Assembly: GCA_029258375.1 (NCBI GenBank)
Contig: JARHZA010000001.1
Location: 849,564-913,563, forward strand
Origin: Eubacterium sp.
GTDB lineage: Bacteria > Bacillota > Clostridia > Oscillospirales > Acutalibacteraceae
DNA length: 64,000 bases
Direction of reading: 5' to 3'
The translations under genes and the position numbers were made by a program. The notes beneath the pieces are model-generated. The model was not told the origin of the DNA, searched no databases, and saw nothing but the letters and a program-made list of their open reading frames with translations. Position 1 is the first letter of the stretch, and every line of letters begins with the position of its first letter. Shown here one piece after another: positions 44,261 through 51,903 of this stretch.

Positions 44261-44407
44261 TTACTTCTTAATTTGTTCGCACTTTTGGTTAGCTACAGAA
44301 CAAGAAGTTTTGCTTGCTGATTGGCAAGAAGTTTGGCATTCACCGCAACCACCTTTTTTTGCAGATTCGCAAAGGTTACGAGAACTTAAAGTATTTATTC
44401 TTTTCAT
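44261..44407 (-). CDS. scfA: SCIFF ranthipeptide precursor
   Basis: 48 residues, missed by the ORF track. It starts MKRINTLSS, and the C-terminal part (GGCGECQTSC, QSASKTSCSVANQKCE) is the unmistakable six-Cys-in-forty-five motif. Six Cys are present in total. One core position that is normally Cys (the QSACKTS form) reads Ser here, while an additional Cys occurs earlier (NLCES). The RBS is AGAGGTG and a near-consensus promoter lies upstream. It is the substrate of the adjacent maturase; the cellular role of SCIFF is not established. Confidence 0.95.
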   Translation of the reverse strand: MKRINTLSSRNLCESAKKGGCGECQTSCQSASKTSCSVANQKCEQIKK

Positions 44408-44445
44408 TATAGAGTGCACCTCTTTTCATAAAATATGTTGTAATC

Positions 44446-44474
44446 ATTTTATATTATTTATCGCTTTTTGTCAA
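44446..44474 (-). promoter_or_regulatory. Promoter of the SCIFF peptide gene
   Basis: On the minus strand TTGACA, 17 nt, TAAAAT, overlapping the 3' end of the decarboxylase gene. It indicates a strong independent promoter. Confidence 0.8.
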
Positions 44475-45767
44475 TATGCGAGTGGGGAGTAAATTGCTGT
44501 CAGAAATAACGTTAACGCCTGTTGAAATCATTCTATTAACACTACTAATTATTTCGTTTGTTATTACTTCTCCTGGCACAATTATTGGTATGTCAGGAGG
44601 ATAAGCATATACATATTCGCCACATATTTTTCCTACAGAATTTGACAAAAGACATTCATCAGTAGTTTTAACTTCGCTTGATTTGAAAATGTTTTTTGGC
44701 AATATAGGTTTTTGAATCTTTTTTATTTCAACTTTAGCTAATATTTTGTCTATCTCTTCTAAAGCATTTTTTAGTAATTCAAAACACTTTTTTGAGTCTG
44801 CAATAGATGTCATTAAAATTATATAATTTACACTTGCCATTTCACATTCAATATTATATTTTTCTCTTAAAATCTTAGATAATTCAATACCACTTATATT
44901 TGTGTTTGCAGTAGAAATCACAATTTTTCCTTTATCATCACCAATTTTAATGTCAAGATTTTTTAATTTAATGTTATAAAACTCCGTTAAATTTTTTTCA
45001 TATATGTCGAATAGATCTTCATTTGAATTTAAAATTTCAATACATTTTGAAACAGAATTCATAAGAACATAACTTGGGGAACTTGTTTCAAATATACTTA
45101 TATATTTTTTTACTTCATTTATATATTTAGAGTTATAAACATTTAAAACTGCAGTTTGCGTTAAGCAGGGGAGAGTTTTGTGTAAACTCGAAACTACTAT
45201 ATCTGCTTTTGGATATTTTGGAAAGTTTCCAAAACCAAAATGTGCTCCGTGAGCGCAATCTATAATTAGTGGTAATTCACATTGAATATCGCTAATGTTG
45301 CCTTCATAAGTAGGGGATGTAATCACAACTGCTTTTGCATCTGGGTGATTGTTTATTATTTTATCCACTTCATTTTGAGACAAGCTTGTGTAATATCCTT
45401 CTACGTCGTTATAATTAGGTTCGATATAAACAACATTAAGTTCTCTTAAAAAACAAGCATTGTAAACACTTTTGTGACAGTTTCTGGCAATTATGATTTT
45501 GTCATTTTGTTCTGTTAATGCAAAAATTGCAGAAATTAGGCCAACTGTTGAACCGTTGATAAGCATAAAAGATCTTACTGAATTGTATATTTTTGATAAA
45601 TTATCCTCAATTTCTTTTATCGCTCCGGTTGCAGAATGAAGATTGTCAAATCCTTCAATTTCAGTAATATCAATATCTGAGCCAACGATGCCAAATTTCT
45701 TATTACGCTTATGACCAGGCATATGAAAAGGGTATTTATTTAGTTTATCTAAATCATTATGTAGCAT
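44454..45767 (-). CDS. Orn/Lys/Arg decarboxylase family PLP enzyme
   Basis: 437 residues, the short SpeA/YaaO-like form. It is PLP-dependent: HMPGHKR at the N-terminus, the cofactor-contacting IIDCAHGAHFG and the Schiff-base Lys in SSLHKTLP. The C-terminal domain holds the AYPPDIPIIVPGE segment typical of the family. It decarboxylates a basic amino acid to a polyamine precursor or agmatine; substrate cannot be resolved. It is a single gene, its end overlapping the SCIFF promoter. Confidence 0.9.
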   Translation of the reverse strand: MLHNDLDKLNKYPFHMPGHKRNKKFGIVGSDIDITEIEGFDNLHSATGAIKEIEDNLSKIYNSVRSFMLINGSTVGLISAIFALTEQNDKIIIARNCHKSVYNACFLRELNVVYIEPNYNDVEGYYTSLSQNEVDKIINNHPDAKAVVITSPTYEGNISDIQCELPLIIDCAHGAHFGFGNFPKYPKADIVVSSLHKTLPCLTQTAVLNVYNSKYINEVKKYISIFETSSPSYVLMNSVSKCIEILNSNEDLFDIYEKNLTEFYNIKLKNLDIKIGDDKGKIVISTANTNISGIELSKILREKYNIECEMASVNYIILMTSIADSKKCFELLKNALEEIDKILAKVEIKKIQKPILPKNIFKSSEVKTTDECLLSNSVGKICGEYVYAYPPDIPIIVPGEVITNEIISSVNRMISTGVNVISDSNLLPTRILTKSDK

Positions 45768-45822
45768 AAATTCTCCTAATATATAATGTTTATAATATAA
45801 ATAACATTATATTATAAGACAA

Positions 45823-45851
45823 TTGACTTTTCAATAATGATATGATACGAT
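45823..45851 (+). promoter_or_regulatory. Promoter of tRNA-Leu(CAG)
   Basis: TTGACT, 17 nt, TACGAT, about 37 nt before the tRNA. Confidence 0.65.
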
Positions 45852-45888
45852 AATTTTTGTTTGTTTAGTAACGACTTGAATTAAATAT

Positions 45889-45972
45889 GTGGATGTGGCG
45901 GAATTGGCAGACGCGCAGGTCTCAGACTCCTGTGGAATTTCCTTGTGGGTTCAAGTCCCATCATCCACACCA
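45889..45972 (+). tRNA. tRNA-Leu (anticodon CAG)
   Basis: Acceptor GTGGATG/CATCCAC, class II variable arm, GGTTCAAGTCC T-arm and encoded CCA. The anticodon loop CTCAGAC gives CAG. Confidence 0.95.
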
Positions 45973-46003
45973 AAAAAGCAAACATCTTTGTTTGCTTTTT
46001 TAT
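45972..46003 (+). terminator. Terminator of tRNA-Leu(CAG)
   Basis: AAAGCAAACA/TGTTTGCTTT-like stem with a very short loop and T-run. Confidence 0.85.
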
Positions 46004-46067
46004 TTTATAATGTTAGAGTATTAAAGTTTACAATTACAACAATATTGTCAAACTTGTAAATTTTTGT

Positions 46068-46096
46068 TTGCAATATTTATTCTATTGTGCTATAAT
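46068..46096 (+). promoter_or_regulatory. Promoter of glycine riboswitch transcript
   Basis: TTGCAA, 17 nt, TATAAT, upstream of the riboswitch. Confidence 0.75.
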
Positions 46097-46157
46097 CTTT
46101 GAGGTCAAATTTAAAAAGCCCTACGAAACTTTTAGAATTTTTTAAGACTGAAAGCGA

Positions 46158-46242
46158 AGGGGACTCTGGAGAATCTCTTAAATGAGTGCCGAAGGTGCAA
46201 AGCGATTATTCGTTGAATCTCTCAGGCAAAAGGATAGAGTTA
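46158..46242 (+). promoter_or_regulatory. Glycine riboswitch (single visible aptamer)
   Basis: The canonical blocks GGACTCTGGAGA, GTGCCGAAGGTGCAA and GAATCTCTCAGGCAAAAGGATAGAG are present in order. Only one full aptamer was seen; the 60 bases before it may hold the partial helix of single-aptamer forms. A terminator follows, then the symporter gene. Confidence 0.93.
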
Positions 46243-46270
46243 TGCGCACAATTTTATTGTGTTATTTCTG

Positions 46271-46298
46271 GAGTTGCTTTTTAGGCAACTCTTTTTTT
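46271..46298 (+). terminator. Riboswitch expression-platform terminator
   Basis: GAGTTGC/GCAACTC stem, 7-nt loop, seven T. It ends 15 nt before the symporter start, so glycine binding should set read-through. Confidence 0.88.
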
Positions 46299-46313
46299 AT
46301 GAGGAGAAGTTTT

Positions 46314-47717
46314 ATGCAAGAAATAACAGATTTTATTTTACCTATTGTTCAAAAAATTAACTTTTATTTAAGTGACTACATACTTATTGCGTTACTTATT
46401 GGTTGTGGTCTTTTTTTCACTTTCAAAACAAAGTTTGTTCAAGTTCGTTGTTTTAAAGAGGGAATGAAAGAAGTGTTCGGTGGACTTTTTTCAAAAAGTA
46501 AGGATGATGAAAAAGGATTAACATCATTCCAAGCATTGGCAACTGCTATTGCAGCACAAGTTGGTACGGGTAACCTAATTGGTGCTTGTGGTGCTATTTT
46601 AGTTGGAGGTCCTGGTGCTATTTTTTGGATGTGGATTATTGCTTTCTTCAGTATGGCAACAATTTATGCAGAAGCAATATTAGCACAAAAAACTCGTAAA
46701 ACATTACCAGATGGAACTATTGTCGGTGGTCCTGTTTACTATATTCAACAAGCATTCCCAAATAAGTTTGGTAAGTTTCTTGCAGGTATGTTTGCGGTAG
46801 CAATTACTCTTGCACTTGGATTTATGGGTAGTATGGTACAATCAAATTCAATTGGTGAAACTTGTAATACAGCTTTTCATATTCCTACATGGGTTATTGG
46901 TTTATTATTAGTAGCCGTTTGTGCGTTTATTTTTATCGGTGGTGTAAAACGTATCGCTTCAGTTGCAGAAAAAATTGTTCCTATTATGGCAGTTCTTTTT
47001 CTTGCAGGTGGTTTTGTTGTTTTAATTGCACGAATTAAATACATACCAGAAACTTTTGGAATGATTTTCAAATATGCTTTCGTTCCTAATGCTATTATTG
47101 GTGGTGGAATTGGGTATGCATTAAAAACTGCAATTAGCCAAGGTGTTAAACGTGGCTTATTCTCAAACGAGGCTGGTATGGGTTCAACTCCACATGCTCA
47201 TGCATTGGCAGACGTTCCAACTCCACATAAGCAAGGTGTAGTTGCAATGGTTGGCGTATTTATTGATACATTTGTTGTTCTTACAATGACAGCATTAGTA
47301 GTTATTTCAACATTGTATGCTGGAAATGGTCCTCTTGCAGATGGTGTTCAAGAAGGAATCACAAAGAGCAATATGGTTCAAATTGCTTTTGGTCAGGTTA
47401 TGGGAACAACAATGGGCAATGTTTTTGTTGCACTTTGCCTTTTATTCTTTGCATTTTCAACCATTCTTAGCTGGAACTATTTTGGTAAAATCAACACAGA
47501 ATATCTTTTTGGAAAGAAGAGTAACGTTTTCTACTCAATTATAGCATTAGTATTTATATTCTTAGGTGCTATTCTTTCAAATGATCTCGTTTGGGAATTA
47601 ACAGATATGTTTAACCAACTTATGGTTATTCCAAACGTATTAGCGCTATTTGCACTTTATAAATTGGTAGTAGAATCCGCAAAAACATCTAAAGAAACTA
47701 AAATTAAAAAGAAATAA
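46314..47717 (+). CDS. Alanine/glycine:cation symporter (AGCS family)
   Basis: 467 residues from the ATG at 46314, preceded by GAGGAGAAG. The ORF-track start at 46182 lies inside the riboswitch and is wrong. It imports glycine or alanine with Na+ or H+. Family motifs: FQALATAIAAQVGTGNLIG, GGPGAIFWMWI and the later GIGYALKTAISQGVKRGLFSNEAGMGS. There are about 10-11 membrane helices. The glycine riboswitch upstream points to glycine as the principal substrate or signal. Confidence 0.95.
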   Translation: MQEITDFILPIVQKINFYLSDYILIALLIGCGLFFTFKTKFVQVRCFKEGMKEVFGGLFSKSKDDEKGLTSFQALATAIAAQVGTGNLIGACGAILVGGPGAIFWMWIIAFFSMATIYAEAILAQKTRKTLPDGTIVGGPVYYIQQAFPNKFGKFLAGMFAVAITLALGFMGSMVQSNSIGETCNTAFHIPTWVIGLLLVAVCAFIFIGGVKRIASVAEKIVPIMAVLFLAGGFVVLIARIKYIPETFGMIFKYAFVPNAIIGGGIGYALKTAISQGVKRGLFSNEAGMGSTPHAHALADVPTPHKQGVVAMVGVFIDTFVVLTMTALVVISTLYAGNGPLADGVQEGITKSNMVQIAFGQVMGTTMGNVFVALCLLFFAFSTILSWNYFGKINTEYLFGKKSNVFYSIIALVFIFLGAILSNDLVWELTDMFNQLMVIPNVLALFALYKLVVESAKTSKETKIKKK

Positions 47718-47719
47718 GA

Positions 47720-47753
47720 TAAAACCTCGTAGCGTTAAGCTACGAGGTTTTAT
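47720..47753. terminator. Bidirectional terminator between AGCS and HlyC/CorC genes
   Basis: AAAACCTCGTAGC/GCTACGAGGTTTT stem, 5-nt loop, between convergent genes. Confidence 0.92.
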
Positions 47754-47763
47754 TATTTATATT

Positions 47764-49074
47764 CTATTCTTTTGATTTTTTTGTAACGATGCAAGTTCTT
47801 ACAGTATGTAATTTTATTTCTGTAACATCAATAATCAAATCATCTGTCTCAATTGAAAAGGATTCTCCATCTTTAGGAATATTGCAGTAAATCCCAAATA
47901 TATATCCGCTAAATGTTTCATACTCATCAATTGGTAATTTAATGTTTAATTCGTGCTCAACATCGTCAAGTGAAACAAGACCTTTAATTTCCCACTTGTT
48001 TTCATCTATCTTGGTAATATCTTCATCATCTTCAACTTCGTCATATTCAAGATCACCAACGATTTGTTCCAATAAATCGTTCATTGTGATAATACCAACT
48101 GTTCCACCGTATTCATCTAAAACAACTGCAAAGTGGTTGTTGGCCTTTTTCATTTGAGCAAATAGCACATCTATGCACATACTCTCAGGAACATATAGAG
48201 GTTGTGATAAAGCTTCTCTTTTTATGTTTTCTTTTGTTTTGTTTTTAATTCTAAAATATATTTTTGAATTTAGAACAAAAAGAACGTTATCAATTGAATC
48301 TTTATAAACAGGGAATAGACTGTGAGAATTGTTTCTAATAATTTCATCCCATTTTTCAATAGAATCTTCAATATTAAGTGCTATAATTTCTTTTCTGTGT
48401 GTAGAAAATTCTCCGCATTCTTTATCATCAAATTCAAAAACATTTTGAATCATTTCTTTTTCTGAAATATCAATTATACCTTTTTCAGAACCAACGTCAA
48501 CCATCATTCTTATTTCTTCTTCGCTAACTTCTTCATCGTCAGCATTTGGGTCAATACCAATTATTTTTAAAACAATGTTTGTTGATGCAGTTAATAACCA
48601 AACAAGTGGTGCAAAGATTATTGAACAAACAGTAATTAGTCCACTTACACCAAGAGCTATGTTTTCTGTTTTTCTCATTGCAATTCGCTTTGGAACAAGT
48701 TCACCAAAAACAAGAGTTAAATATGATAGTATAATTGTAATTACAATAACAGAAATTGTATCTAAAGTAGATACATTTATTGATACGCCTAAACCTACTA
48801 ACCAATCAACAATTAAATCAGAAAAATTTTCAGCAGCAAACGCACTGCCTAAAAATCCAGATAAAGTTATTGCTACTTGAATAGTTGCTAAAAAACCTGC
48901 TGGTTTTGATGTTAGTTTAACAAGTTTTTTTGCTCTTTTGTTTCCTTCTTGTGACATTTTTTGTAATTTAGCTTCACTAAGAGATACTATTGCAATTTCA
49001 GCACTTGCAAAAACTGCGTTAATAAATATAAGTATGGCTTGTAAAAATAATTGCCACCCTAAGGGTATGTCCAA
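47764..49074 (-). CDS. HlyC/CorC (CNNM) family membrane protein
   Basis: 436 residues. An N-terminal DUF21/CNNM transmembrane domain (~1-195, with SAEIAIVSLSEAKL and LVFGELVPKRIAM) is followed by two CBS domains (~215-335, containing FAVVLDEYGGTVGIITMNDLLEQIVGD) and a C-terminal CorC_HlyC domain. Homologues are implicated in Mg2+/Co2+ efflux or membrane-ion homeostasis. It is a single gene between terminators and is probably constitutive. Confidence 0.92.
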   Translation of the reverse strand: MDIPLGWQLFLQAILIFINAVFASAEIAIVSLSEAKLQKMSQEGNKRAKKLVKLTSKPAGFLATIQVAITLSGFLGSAFAAENFSDLIVDWLVGLGVSINVSTLDTISVIVITIILSYLTLVFGELVPKRIAMRKTENIALGVSGLITVCSIIFAPLVWLLTASTNIVLKIIGIDPNADDEEVSEEEIRMMVDVGSEKGIIDISEKEMIQNVFEFDDKECGEFSTHRKEIIALNIEDSIEKWDEIIRNNSHSLFPVYKDSIDNVLFVLNSKIYFRIKNKTKENIKREALSQPLYVPESMCIDVLFAQMKKANNHFAVVLDEYGGTVGIITMNDLLEQIVGDLEYDEVEDDEDITKIDENKWEIKGLVSLDDVEHELNIKLPIDEYETFSGYIFGIYCNIPKDGESFSIETDDLIIDVTEIKLHTVRTCIVTKKSKE

Positions 49075-49206
49075 AAAATATTCCTCCTAATTTGACATTT
49101 TAAATGTCTAATATTTCAATTATAGAATAAAACATATTTTGCTTTTTGTAAATATAAAATTTTAAATTTAAAATATGTTTAAAAAATGTTTAAAATAATT
49201 TCATAA

Positions 49207-49243
49207 TAAAAAGTGGCATAATTTTTAAGATATGCCACTTTTA
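49207..49243 (-). terminator. Terminator of GPH-like transporter gene
   Basis: AAAAGTGGCATA/TATGCCACTTTT stem with a 10-nt loop, downstream on the minus strand. Confidence 0.85.
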
Positions 49244-49252
49244 AATTTGTTT

Positions 49253-51673
49253 TTATTTGTTTTTATTTGTTTTTTTGGAAGCTAATTTATCGGTTCTTAG
49301 TTTTGAAGCAAAAGCTTCTTTTTCTGCTTCAAGTCTTTTTGCTTCCTCCTGTTCTTTTCTTAAATGCTCTTCAGCATTTTTCTTTGCCTTGTCATACATT
49401 GCTGCTATTTCATCATAATGTTTATAGTTTTCTTCTTGAACAATAAGTTTCTTAGCATCAGTATATGGTTTTGCAAGGCGAGTATAAACTGAATTCTTTT
49501 CTGTTGCATCTTTAATTTTTAATGAAACAATTTTCTTTTCTGCTTTTAATTCTTTTATAGATTCCTTAATATTTGCAATCTGTTCTTTATTGTGAGATTT
49601 CTTTGCTTCATGAATTTTAATATAAGCTTTACGAATACCTTCATCAATAATATCTTCTTTTTCAAACAATGATTCAAAAATTGATGTATCAAACTGTTCA
49701 ATTTTACCACCATGCTTATTTACTATTATATTCTTGGTAGAACGACGAAGTTTAGCAAGTTTGATTGCATTTTTTCTAATTTCTTTTTCAGTTTCTGTGT
49801 TTTTAGGAAGTTTACGAGCATTATCAATTTCGTCATCAGAAACGTGAGTAAGACCTTCGATGCCTGCATTATATACTTTTTTTGCGCTTTCAAATTGAGC
49901 AATTATAACAGGATTATCAAATTTATTAAGTTCATCAACAACAATTTTAGATATATCTATATTTTGATTATATTCACGTGCTTCTCGTACGGCTTTTCTT
50001 AATTCTTTACCTTTAATACCACCAAGTCTTTCTTTTGTTGCTTTTCTTGACTCGTCAATTTTTTCTTTTGTTGCAAATTCTTTTGCTTCGTTGATAATAT
50101 CTATTGCTTCAACAAGATCTTTGTCAGCAAGAGCGTTGTTGCCATAGTCTTCAAATAAGGCACGTATTTTAAGAACTTTTATCATACCTCTTTGTTTAAC
50201 TTCACTAAGGTCGTAGAAGAAATAAGGGATAACATTCATAATTGCACCAATGACTGAAAGCAGTATAAGTGCAAACATTACTTTGTCAAAAATGCTATCT
50301 ATGTAAAGAACATCGTAAAGTGTTAATTCACGAGCTTGTTTTCCCAAATCATTCATTGCTTGAATAATCATTGGTTTACTTTCGTTAAATACTTGTGTGT
50401 TAATGCCACATGTTTTATATACTGCTGGAAGCACACCACTCATAACAAGTGTTATTACGCTACCAATAAGACCGATTGTAGAGAACATTCCGTCAATTCT
50501 TTCTCCACTTATATATTGTTGATAGTCACGAATATCACCATTAAGACTTGGATTAAGAATATGAGCGAAAGAACCAACAAGAGCATTCATAAATAAACAA
50601 GCAAGAACCATCCAAATCATATTTTTAGGATGTGTAGAAATAATTGGATACATCAAAGCTATAAATACAATATTTAAAATGTTTGTAACAACAAGTATTT
50701 TCTTTTTGCCATATTTTCTAATTGCAAGTGGTGCAAATAACATACCCCAAAATGATGCGTTACCGTATATTAAACCTATAATAACAAAAACTTCTGGTGT
50801 GCAGGCATTTTTATACTCATAAAGCCAGTTAAGTATTACACTGTAAGAACCCTCAAGAAATCCGAGCCATCCAGCAAAAGAAATAATCCAAAAGTATTTG
50901 TTCTTTGCTACTGCTCTTAAAGCATCCATAAATTTAATTTGTACGGCGTGTGTCTTTGCTTGAACAATTTTTTCTTGAGTGTTAGCATAAACGATAACAG
51001 ATAAAAGTATACCTATTATGCTATAAATAGGAAATAAAACACGATATAGTTTAATGTCTGCAATAGAACCATTTGTAATATACTTAGCTGCAATTGGTGT
51101 AATTGCGTTTGTTATTGTTGGTGCAATGGAATATACAATTGCTTTAACAGATGACGCGTCACTGCGTTCAACTGTATTTGGAGACAATACAAGTATAAGA
51201 TTTTCGTAAGCATCGAAGAAGAACATATAAAAGAATTGAAAACAGATATTAAAGAATAAAACTATGCCGGCTTTAATGATTTCAGATTCTATATGTTCAT
51301 AAGGGACCATTATAAAAGCTATTGCAAGTATACAAGTAGGTATACCCATAGTCATCAAATATGGTCTATATTTACCTTTTTTATTTCGTGTGTTATCAAT
51401 TATATGAGCTCTAATAGCGGTTGAAGGAAAACCTGAAATTATAGAAATAATATAAATTACATAAAGGATTTCAGGACTGATACCAATTACGTTTCCTATA
51501 ATGAAACTATTAACAGCTATAGATAATTGCTGAATAACGGTGATGATTAAATGTGCACCAATACCACCAAATGCGTACGCTGCAATTTCTTTGTAAGGCA
51601 TATATCTGCCTAAAGGCGGATGATTCCAATAAAGTTTTGCATCTGATGCAATTTGTTTGATTTTTTGCTTCAC
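49253..51673 (-). CDS. MFS/GPH-type sugar transporter with long charged C-terminal extension
   Basis: 806 residues. The first ~490 form a 12-helix major-facilitator domain resembling the glycoside-pentoside-hexuronide:cation family (RAHIIDNTRNKKGKYRPYLMTMG is the loop 2-3 signature; NPSLNGDIRDYQQYISGERIDGM is similarly typical). The last ~300 residues are unusual: a Lys/Glu/Ala-rich helical, coiled-coil-prone tail with no membrane segment. The gene is divergent from the GH35 beta-galactosidase, so galactoside import is likely. It is preceded by a clear promoter with possible operator repeats. Confidence 0.85.
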   Translation of the reverse strand: MKQKIKQIASDAKLYWNHPPLGRYMPYKEIAAYAFGGIGAHLIITVIQQLSIAVNSFIIGNVIGISPEILYVIYIISIISGFPSTAIRAHIIDNTRNKKGKYRPYLMTMGIPTCILAIAFIMVPYEHIESEIIKAGIVLFFNICFQFFYMFFFDAYENLILVLSPNTVERSDASSVKAIVYSIAPTITNAITPIAAKYITNGSIADIKLYRVLFPIYSIIGILLSVIVYANTQEKIVQAKTHAVQIKFMDALRAVAKNKYFWIISFAGWLGFLEGSYSVILNWLYEYKNACTPEVFVIIGLIYGNASFWGMLFAPLAIRKYGKKKILVVTNILNIVFIALMYPIISTHPKNMIWMVLACLFMNALVGSFAHILNPSLNGDIRDYQQYISGERIDGMFSTIGLIGSVITLVMSGVLPAVYKTCGINTQVFNESKPMIIQAMNDLGKQARELTLYDVLYIDSIFDKVMFALILLSVIGAIMNVIPYFFYDLSEVKQRGMIKVLKIRALFEDYGNNALADKDLVEAIDIINEAKEFATKEKIDESRKATKERLGGIKGKELRKAVREAREYNQNIDISKIVVDELNKFDNPVIIAQFESAKKVYNAGIEGLTHVSDDEIDNARKLPKNTETEKEIRKNAIKLAKLRRSTKNIIVNKHGGKIEQFDTSIFESLFEKEDIIDEGIRKAYIKIHEAKKSHNKEQIANIKESIKELKAEKKIVSLKIKDATEKNSVYTRLAKPYTDAKKLIVQEENYKHYDEIAAMYDKAKKNAEEHLRKEQEEAKRLEAEKEAFASKLRTDKLASKKTNKNK

Positions 51674-51705
51674 GATATTCCTCCTAAATTTTGTTCATAA
51701 TTTGT

Positions 51706-51734
51706 AATATACTATAAATTGTATAAAAGGTCAA
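51706..51734 (-). promoter_or_regulatory. Promoter of the transporter gene
   Basis: On the minus strand TTGACC, 17 nt, TATATT, about 33 nt before the start codon. Confidence 0.75.
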
Positions 51735-51793
51735 TATTAAATTGTATAAAATAAACATAATTATATGACATGATGATATAAAATTGTTTATAA
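51716..51793. repeat. Operator-like repeats AAATTGTATAAAA in the divergent control region
   Basis: Exact 13-bp copies lie at 51716 and 51739 (23 bp apart), and a variant AAATTGTTTATAA lies at 51781. The first lies in the spacer of the transporter promoter. They could bind a sugar-responsive regulator. Confidence 0.5.
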
Positions 51794-51801
51794 TGTTCAT
51801 A

Positions 51802-51830
51802 TTGGCAGATTGAATATTTTGATTTATTAT
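51802..51830 (+). promoter_or_regulatory. Promoter of the GH35 gene
   Basis: TTGGCA, 17 nt, TATTAT, about 75 nt before the start codon. Confidence 0.55.
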
Positions 51831-51903
51831 GTTACTATTCTGTTTAATAAAGTAAAAGTTCTATAAGTGATACACTTTAAAATTTATATAAGTAGGGGCA
51901 ATT

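Noticed and set aside
46182-46313. ORF-track extension of the AGCS symporter
   Set aside because: It runs through the glycine riboswitch and its terminator; the RBS-supported start is 46314.
49243-49275. TTTTTATTTG microrepeats at the end of the transporter gene
   Set aside because: They are short low-complexity codons for Asn/Lys at the C-terminus and show no sign of a functional repeat.
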